In this document: one piece after another, positions 9,648 to 18,860 of the stretch
How positions within the stretch are numbered: position 1 is the first letter of the stretch
How the letters are laid out: each line of letters opens with the position of its first letter
Origin: Liquorilactobacillus sicerae
GTDB taxonomy: Bacteria; Bacillota; Bacilli; Lactobacillales; Lactobacillaceae
Length of the DNA: 64,000 nucleotides
Assembly (NCBI RefSeq): GCF_029916425.1
Contig: NZ_JAHAVQ010000002.1
Coordinates: 62,001 to 126,000, forward strand
Reading direction: 5' to 3'
Notes under the pieces: model-generated
Told to the model about the DNA's origin: nothing
What the model saw: only the letters and a program-made list of their open reading frames with translations
The model's database searches: none
Program-made: the position numbers and the translations under genes

Positions 9648-9797
9648 TTAATGATGCAGAATGGATTGCAGCTTATCGCCCCAATTATCAATTTGTTTTG
9701 AAGCAAAAATTGTTGTGCCGATTAAAACTCCACCAACAATCAAACAGCCAGCCAGCAAAATTTTTAAAATTTGTTTAATCGCATCCACTTGCAACAT
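9648..9797 (-). CDS. Small membrane protein, 49 aa, unknown function
   Basis: I do not recognise a family. The frame encodes MLQVDAIKQ, a single strongly hydrophobic segment (about residues 9-30, ILKILLAGCLIVGGVLIGTTIF) and a short polar tail ending in HH. The upstream ggaaggaATG places the Shine-Dalgarno directly against the ATG, so the real start may be the in-frame GTG at 9786-9788 (spacing 9), giving 46 aa. A terminator with a U-run follows the stop, and another small membrane ORF lies 13 bases upstream. These features support a real two-gene transcript. Confidence 0.5.
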   Translation of the reverse strand: MLQVDAIKQILKILLAGCLIVGGVLIGTTIFASKQIDNWGDKLQSILHH

Positions 9798-9810
9798 TCC
9801 TTCCGTTCAG

Positions 9811-9927
9811 TTATTCTTTGGTCTGCCGTTTCTTTTGCCACTCACGATAAAGAGCAAAGATAAACTGGCTAAGAGTCAATAGTAACGATAACTTTGACCA
9901 AAAGCCAAATTTGTTGACTTTTTTCAA
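9811..9927 (-). CDS. Small membrane protein, 38 aa, unknown function
   Basis: This is a TTG-started frame with AGGTGG eight bases upstream. The product has a basic N-terminus (MKKVNKFGF), one hydrophobic segment (SKLSLLLTLSQFIFALY) and a highly basic tail (REWQKKRQTKE), a topology typical of single-pass micro-proteins. It is first in a short transcript with the 49-aa protein, driven from the palindromic region at 9964-9995. No homology can be claimed from sequence alone. Confidence 0.45.
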   Translation of the reverse strand: MKKVNKFGFWSKLSLLLTLSQFIFALYREWQKKRQTKE

Positions 9928-9963
9928 CTAATTCACCACCTATTTGGGGCTAATTCTGCCATA

Positions 9964-9995
9964 GTTTCCTTATATATGTTTATTATATAGGAAAC
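9964..9995 (-). promoter_or_regulatory. Palindromic operator and -10 box of the small membrane genes
   Basis: Perfect 7-base arms GTTTCCT and AGGAAAC surround an 18-base AT-only or near-AT core. On the minus strand the core contains TATAAT (9987-9982), while the -35 position is poor. A dimeric regulator bound here would cover the -10 box. Confidence 0.5.
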
Positions 9996-10033
9996 AGGCT
10001 GGCAGATGCCACTGACAAGGCTTGGCTTATAGC

Positions 10034-10066
10034 AAAAAAAGATCTGGTCAACCTTTTGACCAGATT
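10034..10066 (-). terminator. Terminator of the trp operon
   Basis: On the minus strand a stem with arms atctggtcaa and ttgaccagat is followed by seven U. It lies 22 bases downstream of the trpA stop. Confidence 0.85.
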
Positions 10067-10088
10067 CAAATTTTTATTCGTTTAGTCC

Positions 10089-10880
10089 CTAGCTAAGAGC
10101 CTTTTTCATAGCAGTTGCATATTCCTTTAGTTCAGTTAGGGTTTGCTGCTTATTTTGAGCAATAATTTTAACGATTGCTGACCCCACGATCACGCCATCA
10201 GCTACTTTGGCTACCTGGGCAGCTTGTTGGGGAGTGTGGATGCCAAAACCAACGGCCACTGGAACATCAGTTGCTTGGCGAATCTCAGCAACCATTTCTG
10301 CCAAATCAGTGTTGATCTGATCACGCATCCCGGTTACACCCATTGAAGATACTGTATAGATAAAGCCAGTTGCATCTTTGACAACTGAAGAGATCCGTTG
10401 GCCGGAAGTCGGTGCCACCAAAGGAATTAATGCAACACCATATTTTCTGGCAAAGGGCAAAACCTCAGCCCGCTCTTCAAAAGGCAAGTCAGGGATGATC
10501 AAACCGCCAACCTGTAATTCAGCACAACGTTTAAAGAATTTTTCATAGCCGTATTTAAATACATTATTTAGATAAACCAAGAATGCTAATGGAACTTGAC
10601 TTTTTTGCCGCATAGCTGCTACCAATTCGAAAACCTTGTCAGTAGTTATTTCAGCAGCAAATGCCCGCAAATCGGCAGCCTGAATCACCGGGCCATCAGC
10701 TACTGGGTCACTAAATGGAATGCCAATTTCGATAATATCTGTTCCTGCTTCTGCTAAGGTCAGGATTTGCTCAACTGATTTTTCAAAGGTTGGATCGCCA
10801 GCTGTTAAAAAGGCGATGAAAGCTTTTGGCGTTTTTTTAAAAGCATTGGTCAAACTTGTTGCCGGTTTACTTTTAGTCAT
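10089..10880 (-). CDS. trpA: Tryptophan synthase alpha subunit
   Basis: Cleaves indole-3-glycerol phosphate to indole and glyceraldehyde-3-phosphate and channels indole to TrpB. The TIM barrel (263 aa) carries the catalytic Glu in EIGIPFSDP and the Asp of the same loop. The phosphate-binding GFGIHTPQQ and GSAIV motifs are near the end. The start codon overlaps the trpB stop by 8 bases. It is the last gene of trpDCFBA and is followed by a strong terminator. Confidence 0.95.
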   Translation of the reverse strand: MTKSKPATSLTNAFKKTPKAFIAFLTAGDPTFEKSVEQILTLAEAGTDIIEIGIPFSDPVADGPVIQAADLRAFAAEITTDKVFELVAAMRQKSQVPLAFLVYLNNVFKYGYEKFFKRCAELQVGGLIIPDLPFEERAEVLPFARKYGVALIPLVAPTSGQRISSVVKDATGFIYTVSSMGVTGMRDQINTDLAEMVAEIRQATDVPVAVGFGIHTPQQAAQVAKVADGVIVGSAIVKIIAQNKQQTLTELKEYATAMKKALS

Positions 10881-12084
10881 AGATTTCTTTCCCCCTATAA
10901 CGTGCGATTGCCGCTACATCTTTATCACCACGGCCAGATAAATTGCAAACGATGATTTGATCCGGGTTCATCTTGGGAGCCAATTTTCTAACATAAGCTA
11001 CGGCATGACAACTTTCAATGGCTGCTACGATCCCTTCTGTCCGTGCTAAATACTCAAAAGCTGCCACTGCTTCATCATCAGTAATACCAACATATTCTGC
11101 TCGCTTAGCTTCAGCTAAAGCTGCATGCTGAGGACCAATTCCAGGATAATCGAGCCCAGCAGAGATTGAATAAACCGGTGTGATCTGACCATCATCATTT
11201 TGCAGAAAAATTGATTTCATTCCATGAAAAATTCCAATACTACCGCGTTCAATCGTTGCGGCATGCTGATTGGTATTGACACCTTTGCCAGCCGCTTCAC
11301 ATCCGATCAGTTTGACAGTTGGTTCATCAATGAAATGGTAAAAAGCACCAATCGCATTGCTGCCACCGCCAACACAGGCAACAACTGCATCCGGAAGTTT
11401 CCCGGTTTCAGCTAAGAGCTGTTGCTTGATTTCTTGGCTGATCACTGACTGAAAATCGGCTACCATCTCTGGAAAAGGATGTGGTCCCATGACTGAGCCA
11501 ATCACATAATGTGTATCTTCAGTTCGCCGACTCCATTCGCGCATTGCCGCATTGACTGCATCTTTGAGGGTACCTGTCCCAGTTTTGATTGAATTGACTT
11601 TCGCACCCAGCAATTCCATTCGATAAACATTTAAAGCTTGACGCTTAGTATCGAGCTCGCCCATAAAGATTTCACATTCCATCCCCATTAAAGCCGCCAC
11701 AGTCGCAGTGGCAACTCCATGCTGACCAGCACCCGTCTCAGCGATTACACGTGTTTTACCCATTTTTTTAGCCAAAAGTATCTGGCCTAAGACATTATTG
11801 ATTTTATGTGAACCAGTCTGGTTTAAATCTTCACGTTTTAGATAAACCTGAGCACCTTTTAAATCAGCAGTCATTTTTTTGGCATGGTAGAGCAATGACG
11901 GTCGATTGGCATATTTCTGCAGTAACGTCCGCAATTCAGTTTGAAACTCGGGATCATTTTTATAATGCTCATATGCAGCTGTTAAACGTTCAACTTCATG
12001 CATTAAAGTCTCTGGAATGTATTGCCCACCGAATTCACCATAACGACCAGCCTGCTGAGTTATTCTAGTTTGTTTTGTTGGCAT
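10873..12084 (-). CDS. trpB: Tryptophan synthase beta subunit
   Basis: PLP enzyme joining indole and serine to tryptophan (403 aa, standard length). The PLP lysine lies in [11 protein letters not shown] and the phosphate-binding loop is GGGSNAIG. The family start [13 protein letters not shown] is present. AAGGAGAG precedes ATG. Its start overlaps the trpF end by 20 bases, so translation is coupled. Confidence 0.96.
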   Translation of the reverse strand: MPTKQTRITQQAGRYGEFGGQYIPETLMHEVERLTAAYEHYKNDPEFQTELRTLLQKYANRPSLLYHAKKMTADLKGAQVYLKREDLNQTGSHKINNVLGQILLAKKMGKTRVIAETGAGQHGVATATVAALMGMECEIFMGELDTKRQALNVYRMELLGAKVNSIKTGTGTLKDAVNAAMREWSRRTEDTHYVIGSVMGPHPFPEMVADFQSVISQEIKQQLLAETGKLPDAVVACVGGGSNAIGAFYHFIDEPTVKLIGCEAAGKGVNTNQHAATIERGSIGIFHGMKSIFLQNDDGQITPVYSISAGLDYPGIGPQHAALAEAKRAEYVGITDDEAVAAFEYLARTEGIVAAIESCHAVAYVRKLAPKMNPDQIIVCNLSGRGDKDVAAIARYRGKEIYD

Positions 12085-12655
12085 TTCTGACTCTCCTTAT
12101 AAATTCACTTATTTTTTTTACATCTTTTTCTCCATTAGTTTCAACCCCAGAACTAACATCAACCATGTCAGGGTTAACCATAGTTATTGCAGTCGCAACG
12201 TTTTTAGGGTTCAACCCACCGGCCAAAATAAAGGGATGGCCTTGATTATTGATTTTCTGCCAATCGGCTAAGCGGCCTGACCCTGGCTGCGGTGCATCAA
12301 ACAGCCAGTATTCAGCCGCAGAATGCCGCGACCATTGCGGCTGAATAACTTGAAAAACTTTTAATCCCAACCGATGCAGCCAAGTCAGCTGATCAGCTGT
12401 CAGGGCTAAATGCAATTGAACAGCCTGAATAACTTGTGACTCAGCTAAACTGCGAATCAGCGCTGGTTCGAAAGTCGTTAAAACAGCAACTGTTTGAATC
12501 CTTGTATTCAAGGAATGTCTTAAACGAACAGCTTGTAAAAAATCAACTTGACGTGAACTCTTTGCTAACACCAAGCCAACATATTCCGGCTGTAAGGCAT
12601 TTAAAACGACAGTCGTTGCAATGTCTTTAATCCCGCAAATTTTTATTTTAGTCAT
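12065..12655 (-). CDS. trpF: Phosphoribosylanthranilate isomerase
   Basis: Catalyses the Amadori rearrangement of phosphoribosylanthranilate in tryptophan synthesis. The 196-residue TIM barrel starts with KIKICGIKD (catalytic Cys) and has [20 protein letters not shown] and VDVSSGVET, the canonical substrate-binding motifs. It overlaps trpC by 8 bases upstream. Confidence 0.94.
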   Translation of the reverse strand: MTKIKICGIKDIATTVVLNALQPEYVGLVLAKSSRQVDFLQAVRLRHSLNTRIQTVAVLTTFEPALIRSLAESQVIQAVQLHLALTADQLTWLHRLGLKVFQVIQPQWSRHSAAEYWLFDAPQPGSGRLADWQKINNQGHPFILAGGLNPKNVATAITMVNPDMVDVSSGVETNGEKDVKKISEFIRRVRNANKTN

Positions 12656-13442
12656 CGCTGGCAGTTCTCAACTCCTTAATCACAGTTGCTTTATCCGGTG
12701 CACGCATCAAGTATTCGCCAACCAAGATTCCATTGATTTGTGTCTGAGCTTTTAGTCTAGCAACATCAGCAGCTGAATGAATCCCACTTTCAGAAATTAC
12801 TAAACGGTCCTTGGGAATCAGCGAACTTAACGTGATCGTTGTTTTTAAATCAACTTTAAAATTAGTCAAGTCACGATTGTTGATGCCAATAATTTTGGCT
12901 GGAGTTGCTAAAGCACGTGTTAATTCAGTTCGATTATGAACCTCAACGATCGCTGCTAGCTGCAGCTGCTCTGCCAAGGCCAAATACTCTGCTAACTGCT
13001 GATCTGTTAAAAGCACTGTAATCAGCAAGATAATTGCTGCGCCAGCTGCTTTAGCTTCATAGATCATATATGGATCGATCGTGAAATCTTTTCGCAACAG
13101 TGGAACCTGGCTGTGAGCTGCAACCGCTGTTAAATATTGCAAGTTTCCTTTGAAATGGTCTTCCTCAGTTAAAATTGAAATTGCACTGACCTTTGCCTGC
13201 TCATAAGCTTGCGCGATCTGCAAATAAGGCAGCTGTTTAACGATCAAGCCTTTCGAGGGCGAAGCTTGTTTAATTTCCGCAATGATGCTTAGCTCTGGTT
13301 GGCGTAAATCTGCTTCAAATTGTTGCTGGCCGCTAGTTGGCGACAGTTGGTCACAAATTTGCTGCAATTTTTGCAGTGGAACCATTTTTTGACGTTCATG
13401 AAGTCTTTGAGCAGTTGCCGCCGCTAATTCATCTAAAATCAT
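12648..13442 (-). CDS. trpC: Indole-3-glycerol phosphate synthase
   Basis: Forms the indole ring from carboxyphenylaminodeoxyribulose phosphate. The 264-residue product shows [12 protein letters not shown], the LTEEDHFKG loop, LLRKDF, GINNRDL and VISESGI, all family motifs with catalytic Lys and Glu present. Its ATG overlaps the trpD stop by 4 bases. Confidence 0.95.
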   Translation of the reverse strand: MILDELAAATAQRLHERQKMVPLQKLQQICDQLSPTSGQQQFEADLRQPELSIIAEIKQASPSKGLIVKQLPYLQIAQAYEQAKVSAISILTEEDHFKGNLQYLTAVAAHSQVPLLRKDFTIDPYMIYEAKAAGAAIILLITVLLTDQQLAEYLALAEQLQLAAIVEVHNRTELTRALATPAKIIGINNRDLTNFKVDLKTTITLSSLIPKDRLVISESGIHSAADVARLKAQTQINGILVGEYLMRAPDKATVIKELRTASDD

Positions 13443-14467
13443 ACAACACCCACATCACTATTCGTTAATTTGACAAACTCATCTAATTTAGCAAGTGCTT
13501 GCCCATTATTTAAAACAGCCTGTGCTTTTTCAAATGCTGGTATTAAAGCCAGCTCAGGTTGAGCAACATGGATCGCAGCAGCTGAATTCAATAAAACAAC
13601 ATCACGTTTTGGCCCAAGTTTGCCGCTTAAGATCTCACGTGTAATTTGGGCATTTTCTTGCGGTGTACCGCCAATTAAATCAGCCGGCTGGCAACGGTGC
13701 AAACCGAATTCTTCTGGGGTTATTTGATATTTTTGTTGCTGGTTGCCTCTGATTTCAACTACATTGGTTGGACCAGTTAAAGTGATTTCATCCAAACCAT
13801 CAGTTCCGTGAAAAACCATTCCCGCCGTCACCCCGAGCTTTTGCAACACGGCCGGCAAAGTCTCCAACAGTTGATCATCATAAACTCCAAGCAATTGCAT
13901 TTTGGCTGCCGCCGGATTTGCCAACGGTCCTAAAATATTGAAAATCGTTCTAAAAGCCAGTTCCTTACGAGCTGGTGCAACGTAGCGCATTGCCTGATGA
14001 TATTCTTGCGCAAACAGAAAACAGATTCCAATTTCATCCAGTGTGCGTGCCGAATTTTCCGGAGAGGTGTCGATATTAGCTCCCAATGCCTCTAAAACAT
14101 CAGCTGCTCCGCTTAGCGATGATGCTGCCCGATTACCATGCTTAGTAACTGGAACACCGGCGGCTGCAATAATAAAAGCACTCGTTGTTGAAATATTGAA
14201 AGTATGTGCCTGATCACCGCCAGTTCCGACAATTTCTAAGGTATCTTGATGCTTAGTGGCAAAAGGCAAAGCATGTTGCCTCATGGCTGCTGCGGCACCA
14301 GCAATTTCATCAATTGTTTCGCCCTTAGCTGTTAGAGCGGTCAAAAATGCAGCGATTTGAATATTCGACGCTTTGCCGGACATAATTTCATTGATTGCTC
14401 CAGCAGCGGTTTCATAACTTAAATTTTTTCCTGTAACAGCTTGTTGAATTGCTTCTTTGATCATCAT
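13439..14467 (-). CDS. trpD: Anthranilate phosphoribosyltransferase
   Basis: Transfers phosphoribose from PRPP to anthranilate. The PRPP loop [14 protein letters not shown] and the KHGNRAASS segment are intact. I chose the ATG at 14465-14467 (MMIKEAI, 342 aa) because AAGGAGG lies 6 bases upstream; a longer frame to 14494 has no ribosome site. It is the first enzyme gene behind the second Trp T-box. It lies within a short upstream ORF that overlaps its first codons in another frame. Confidence 0.93.
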   Translation of the reverse strand: MMIKEAIQQAVTGKNLSYETAAGAINEIMSGKASNIQIAAFLTALTAKGETIDEIAGAAAAMRQHALPFATKHQDTLEIVGTGGDQAHTFNISTTSAFIIAAAGVPVTKHGNRAASSLSGAADVLEALGANIDTSPENSARTLDEIGICFLFAQEYHQAMRYVAPARKELAFRTIFNILGPLANPAAAKMQLLGVYDDQLLETLPAVLQKLGVTAGMVFHGTDGLDEITLTGPTNVVEIRGNQQQKYQITPEEFGLHRCQPADLIGGTPQENAQITREILSGKLGPKRDVVLLNSAAAIHVAQPELALIPAFEKAQAVLNNGQALAKLDEFVKLTNSDVGVV

Positions 14468-14549
14468 ATTGTTCCTCCTTAATTTGATTACCACGTGATC
14501 TCGATTGTTGAAGAATTTTTTTTAAGAATTGCCATCGAAATTTTTCCAT
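14412..14549 (-). CDS. Possible leader ORF overlapping the trpD start (45 codons)
   Basis: Directly after the T-box terminator the sequence GGAGG-caaaa-ATG is the same ribosome site that starts trpE in the sister leader. Here it opens a frame [11 protein letters not shown] (one Trp codon) that runs 45 codons and stops inside trpD in a different frame. It may be translated and couple to trpD. It may equally be a passive remnant of the leader duplication. The amino-acid sequence resembles no family I know. Confidence 0.35.
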   Translation of the reverse strand: MEKFRWQFLKKILQQSRSRGNQIKEEQYDDQRSNSTSCYRKKFKL

Positions 14550-14559
14550 TTTTGCCTCC

Positions 14560-14890
14560 ATAAAAAAATCCGCCCATAACAACCAAATGTTAAGGACGGA
14601 TTTCCCGCGGTACCACCTTAGTTTGTAGCTTAAACAAGCCTACTTCAAAAACTGAAGCCTACTCACCAAACCACACTCTTTTTCAGGATGCTAACACATC
14701 CCTGATAACTGACGTATATCTCACGTTGCGGAGTACTAACAGATTCTTAATCTGCGTTGGCCGCACCCTCCGTGGTCCATTTAATAATCTGTGTTCAGCC
14801 GGATTCTCAGCATCGCCGGCTCTCTGAATAAGCATAATTATCTTGATCTCCACTTCAACGGTTTGTCTGGACGAATATTAAGTTAAGTTT
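14560..14890 (-). promoter_or_regulatory. Trp T-box leader upstream of trpD
   Basis: tRNA-sensing riboswitch. The conserved T-box AAGGTGGTACCGCGG (minus strand, about 14620-14606) precedes a terminator whose arms AAATCCGTCC and GGGCGGATTT pair perfectly and are followed by seven U (14562-14604). The specifier is UGG (14779-14777) in the context AAA-UGG-ACC, so uncharged tRNA-Trp should relieve termination. It lies between trpG and trpD with no terminator after trpG, so read-through from trpEG also meets it. Confidence 0.92.
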
Positions 14891-14919
14891 AGATTAAACC
14901 TTGATTATAAAACTGTCAA
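14891..14919 (-). promoter_or_regulatory. Promoter of the trpD T-box transcript
   Basis: TTGACA (14919-14914), 17 bases, TAATCT (14896-14891) on the minus strand. It sits 8 bases after the trpG stop codon and is identical to the promoter before the trpE leader. Confidence 0.75.
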
Positions 14920-14926
14920 CCCTAAA

Positions 14927-15502
14927 TTAATTTATTTTTAAAAAGTTTTCAATAAGTTGATTACCTGCTTTTTGATCAGTCATCACCGATTCTGGATGAT
15001 ACTGCAATGCATATAATTTATGTCGTTCATCAGAAAACGACATAATCTCTCGATCACTTGACAATGCGGTAATTTTAAAATTAGCTGGCAAGGTAATGGG
15101 ATCAGCCACTAATGAATGATAGCGAGCAGCAATAAATTGCGATTTGACACCCACTAACAATCGATCTGTTTGACAGACCGTAATCAAATCGGTTTTGCCA
15201 TGCATTAAATGTTTGGCCGGAATGATTTTAGTTTTAAAGGCCGCTGCAATAACCTCCAAACCCATACAGACTCCCAAAATTGGAATTTTACCAGCAAAGT
15301 TCTTAACGATATCAAGACACTTGCCAGCTTCAGCAGGAGTTCCTGGGCCGGGAGAAATAAAAATATGCTTTGGCTGCAAAACTGCAATCTGCTGACAAGT
15401 TAATTCATCATTTTTTTTAACGCAGATATGATTAGAGAATTCACCGATTTGTTGATAAAGATTATAAGTAAAGCTATCGTAATTATCAATTAAAAGTTCC
15501 AT
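14927..15502 (-). CDS. trpG: Anthranilate synthase component II (glutamine amidotransferase)
   Basis: Supplies ammonia from glutamine to TrpE. The 191-residue class I amidotransferase has the oxyanion loop SPGPGTP, the nucleophile Cys in GVCMGLE and His/Glu in QYHPES. The usual LGH after the nucleophile is MGLE here, a divergence that leaves the catalytic triad intact. GGAGG lies before ATG, and the start overlaps trpE by 17 bases. An aminodeoxychorismate role cannot be excluded, but the position with trpE argues for tryptophan. Confidence 0.93.
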   Translation of the reverse strand: MELLIDNYDSFTYNLYQQIGEFSNHICVKKNDELTCQQIAVLQPKHIFISPGPGTPAEAGKCLDIVKNFAGKIPILGVCMGLEVIAAAFKTKIIPAKHLMHGKTDLITVCQTDRLLVGVKSQFIAARYHSLVADPITLPANFKITALSSDREIMSFSDERHKLYALQYHPESVMTDQKAGNQLIENFLKIN

Positions 15503-16964
15503 TTGCAGCCTCCTTTTGTAAAACTGCCTGAACTGCCAATTTCATCGAACGAGCTTTGTTGCAACACTCTTGATACTCATGATCTGCACAGCTATCAGCA
15601 ACGATTCCAGCGCCCGTTTGCAGGCAGAGCTGCTGGCCAATTTGATAAAGCAGACGAATTCCAATTGCCAAATCCATCTGGCCGGAAAAGCTCAAATAAC
15701 CAAATGTTCCGCCATATAGTCCCCGCTTTTGCTGTTCCAACTCATCAATGATTTGAATTGCCCGCAGCTTAGGTGCTCCCGACAAAGTTCCAGCTGGAAA
15801 AACGGCCGCAAGAATATCTAATAAGCTTTTCGTTGGATCAACCTGACTTTTAATTGTTGAAGCAAGGTGGACGACCGTTTCGAATTTCTCTAAATAAGCA
15901 TGTTGCACGACCTTAACTGTTCCAAAACGGCTAACCTGTCCCAAATCATTACGACCTAAATCAACTAACATATTGTGTTCCGCCAATTCTTTTTGACTTG
16001 TCGTCAATTCCTTGATTCGCCGTTGATCCTTGAGCCGATCACCTGTTAATTTTCTGGTTCCCGCCAATGGATATCCAGCCAGTTCTTGCCGATCTTTGGT
16101 AACTAATGTCTCTGGCGAAGCCGCGACAGCACAAAAATCAGCTTGTTTAAAATAAAAATGATAAGCAGCTGGCTCAGCTACTAAAAGCTGCTGCAAAATC
16201 GGCAACAAACTGCCGCGCATTTTTCCCGTCTGCGGATTAGACATGATCAGTTGAAAAATTTCACCTTTGACAATTTGTTTTTGAGCAGCTTTGACCTTAG
16301 CGGCATAGCTAACTGGAGAAAAACGCATTTTAAAATCATCAGTTAACTCAAATGAAGGCAAGTCAAGCGGTTGACGCAAACTTGCTTTGAGCTGTTGGCC
16401 TTGCTTCTTTAAATTCAACTCAGCTGTTTGATAATTATTTTCTAGGTCAGCAGTTGCAATATTCTGAATAATCATCAGTTGCCGTTTAGTGTGATCAAAT
16501 GCCAGCACATTCAAACAGCCAAATAAATTGAGATCTGGCAATTTAGCTAAGTCCTGCTGATGAAATTTAAGATGCTTTTGGTAATATTGGCTATATTCAT
16601 ACGCAAAATAACCAATCAATCCACCAGCAAACGGCGGCAATTTTGAAAATAATGGTTGACGATACTTGGCTAGCAATTCGGTCAAGTAACCTTGCGGATC
16701 AGCAACTTGAAATTGTCGCTGTTGCTGCTGAGAGCTAACAGTCATTTCGCCATCAAGTAATTTCAAGCTAAAAGTGGGTCGTACAAAATAGCTGAATTTT
16801 CCAAGGGCGTGATTACCGCCTGAAAAATAGGCCATTTCTTTTTGCTGAGCTAAATGCGCAATCAGCTTGATTGCTGAAAAATCATCAACTGTAAAACTGA
16901 TTGCTACTGGGACATAAGAATACTGATTTTGATATTTTTTTAAATCTGTCAATTTAGGGTACAT
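15486..16964 (-). CDS. trpE: Anthranilate synthase component I
   Basis: Converts chorismate to anthranilate with TrpG. The 492-residue product has the chorismate-binding C-terminal domain (GEIFQLIMS, SPETLV, PLAGTRKL, HNMLVDLGRND, FPAGTLSGAPK, GGTFGY, QTGAGIVADS). The feedback-type N-terminal region is present. The ribosome site GGAGG directly follows the leader terminator, 6 bases before ATG. Confidence 0.95.
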   Translation of the reverse strand: MYPKLTDLKKYQNQYSYVPVAISFTVDDFSAIKLIAHLAQQKEMAYFSGGNHALGKFSYFVRPTFSLKLLDGEMTVSSQQQQRQFQVADPQGYLTELLAKYRQPLFSKLPPFAGGLIGYFAYEYSQYYQKHLKFHQQDLAKLPDLNLFGCLNVLAFDHTKRQLMIIQNIATADLENNYQTAELNLKKQGQQLKASLRQPLDLPSFELTDDFKMRFSPVSYAAKVKAAQKQIVKGEIFQLIMSNPQTGKMRGSLLPILQQLLVAEPAAYHFYFKQADFCAVAASPETLVTKDRQELAGYPLAGTRKLTGDRLKDQRRIKELTTSQKELAEHNMLVDLGRNDLGQVSRFGTVKVVQHAYLEKFETVVHLASTIKSQVDPTKSLLDILAAVFPAGTLSGAPKLRAIQIIDELEQQKRGLYGGTFGYLSFSGQMDLAIGIRLLYQIGQQLCLQTGAGIVADSCADHEYQECCNKARSMKLAVQAVLQKEAANGTFN

Positions 16965-16975
16965 TTTTTGCCTCC

Positions 16976-17307
16976 ATAAAAAAATCCGCCCATAACAACC
17001 AAATGTTAAGGACGAACTTTCCGCGGTACCACCTTAGTTTGTAGCTTAAACAAGCCTGCTTCAAATAATTGAAGTCTACTCACCAAACCACACTCTTTTC
17101 CAGGATGCTAACACATCCCTGATAACTGACGTATATCTCACGTTGCGGAGTACTAACAGATTCTTAATCTGCGTTGGCCGCACCCTCCGTGGTCCATTTA
17201 ATAATCTGTGTTCAGCCGGATTCTCAGCATCGCCGGCTCTCTGAATAAGCATAATTATCTTGATCTCCACTTCAACGGTTTGTCTGGACGAATATTAAGT
17301 TAAGTTT
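16976..17307 (-). promoter_or_regulatory. Trp T-box leader upstream of trpE
   Basis: Near-identical copy of the leader before trpD. It has the same Stem I, the same UGG specifier (17196-17194) and the same T-box AAGGTGGTACCGCGG. The terminator arm differs: AAGTTCGTCC pairs with GGGCGGATTT through two additional G-U pairs, so this terminator should be somewhat weaker than the trpD copy. Confidence 0.92.
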
Positions 17308-17336
17308 AGATTAAACCTTGATTATAAAACTGTCAA
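17308..17336 (-). promoter_or_regulatory. Promoter of the trpEG transcript
   Basis: TTGACA (17336-17331), 17 bases, TAATCT (17313-17308) on the minus strand, upstream of the first Trp T-box. The 190 bases between it and metY hold no gene that I can see. Confidence 0.75.
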
Positions 17337-17525
17337 CTCAAAAACAATTGTTGCGTCTTAAAATTATAAACTAAATTAGTTTTAAAACTTGCCATCAAAA
17401 TTTGCAAACGTTAACTGATCCTTTGTGAAAACTTTGAGCTAGCAACTTTTGGTACACTTTTTTTGCGAGCATCTGGATCAGCTAATTGTAGAATAGACAA
17501 ATTTTTCAGCGAGGCTTTTTTCAGA

Positions 17526-18827
17526 TTAATTTTCAAAGGCCTTCGTTAAAGCCTGGTCAAGATCAGCAATTAAATCCGTTACGTCTTCCAAACCAATTGA
17601 TAAGCGAATAACTTGCGGATTCAAGCCATTCCGTCGCCGAAACTCAGCTGGAACTTCGCGATGGGTCGTTCGAGCTGGATTAACGATTAATGACTTTGCA
17701 TCGCCAATATTTGGCAGATAACTGAAGATCTTAATATTTTTGATTAACTTAGCAACCCTAGTTTCATCCCCAGCTAATTCAAATGAAAGGATTGAGCCAA
17801 CTCCCTTTGAAAAATACTTTTTTACTAACGGATCAGTTTTATTCAGACCACTATAAAAAACTTGGTTGACATATTGGTTATGGTTTAAGAACTCGGCAAT
17901 TTTTGCCGCACTGGCTACCTCTTTATCCAAGCGTTCGGAAATCGTTTCAAGACCAAGCAAGACAAAATAGGCATCAATTGGACTTAAAACTGATCCTAGC
18001 AAACGAACATATTTCATTCGAATCCGTTTAATAAAAGCTTGATGGCCAAATTTACTAGCGAAACTTTCGTGAATTTGACGTTCCTCATCACCTAAAATGA
18101 ATTCTTCACTGGTAAACTGTGGAAATTTGCCAGTGGTCCAATCAAATTGTCCATGATCAACAACTAATCCCGAAAGCGTATTGCCATGACCATTGATGCC
18201 CTTAGTTGATGAGTAAATAACAATGTCAGCACCAAATTCAAACGGCCGCAACAAATAAGGAGTTGGGAAAGTATTGTCAACAATCAGTGGAATTCCAGCT
18301 TGATGAGCAATGTTTGCTAAAGCTTCAAGATCAGCAATCTCAGTACTTGGATTAGCAACACTTTCAACATAGATTGCCTTAGTGTCCGGCTGAATCAAGC
18401 TTTTGACATGTTCAAGATCATTGATATTATCTACTAAGTCAAAATTTATGCCATAATTTGGAAAAAAGTTACGAAATTCATCAAGTGTTGAGCCATAAAT
18501 ATTGACCGGAGCAATGATTCGGCCACCGCATTCCGCAACATTTAAAATTGTAAAAGAAATTGCCGACATTCCCGAAGCAACAGCAACGGCTCCAACTCCC
18601 CCTTCTAAAGCTGCAATCCGTTGCTCTAATACCTCAACTGTTGGATTGCCGTCACGTGAATAATCAAAACGACCAGTGACTTGACCAGTTACGATTTGCT
18701 CAGCAACTTCAGTATTTGTTAAACCAAAAGCAGCTGTTTGATAAATTGGAACTGAAGAAGCATAATGGTGTTCTTCGGGACGATAGCCAGCATGAACTCT
18801 TTTAGTATTAAATTTACAATCAGACAA
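17526..18827 (-). CDS. metY: O-acetylhomoserine sulfhydrylase / aminocarboxypropyltransferase
   Basis: PLP enzyme of the Cys/Met metabolism family that adds sulfide or methanethiol to O-acetylhomoserine. The length (about 433 aa) and the family start CKFNTKRVHAGYRP are MetY-like. The PLP lysine is in YSSTKGINGHG, with SRDGNPT and GGVGAVAVASGMSA preceding it. I prefer the TTG at 18827 (10 bases after AAGGAG) over a GTG at 18836 that abuts the ribosome site. It lies 34 bases after the metC/B-like gene and shares its Met T-box. Nearest alternative: a cystathionine gamma-synthase-like paralogue. Confidence 0.88.
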   Translation of the reverse strand: MSDCKFNTKRVHAGYRPEEHHYASSVPIYQTAAFGLTNTEVAEQIVTGQVTGRFDYSRDGNPTVEVLEQRIAALEGGVGAVAVASGMSAISFTILNVAECGGRIIAPVNIYGSTLDEFRNFFPNYGINFDLVDNINDLEHVKSLIQPDTKAIYVESVANPSTEIADLEALANIAHQAGIPLIVDNTFPTPYLLRPFEFGADIVIYSSTKGINGHGNTLSGLVVDHGQFDWTTGKFPQFTSEEFILGDEERQIHESFASKFGHQAFIKRIRMKYVRLLGSVLSPIDAYFVLLGLETISERLDKEVASAAKIAEFLNHNQYVNQVFYSGLNKTDPLVKKYFSKGVGSILSFELAGDETRVAKLIKNIKIFSYLPNIGDAKSLIVNPARTTHREVPAEFRRRNGLNPQVIRLSIGLEDVTDLIADLDQALTKAFEN

Positions 18828-18860
18828 AATTTCCACTCTCCTTAATTTGTAAAAAAATTC

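Noticed and set aside
17076-17270. 64-codon minus-strand frame within the Trp leader
   Set aside because: It lies in T-box Stem I, which is nearly identical in both leaders because of RNA structure and duplication, and no ribosome site precedes it.
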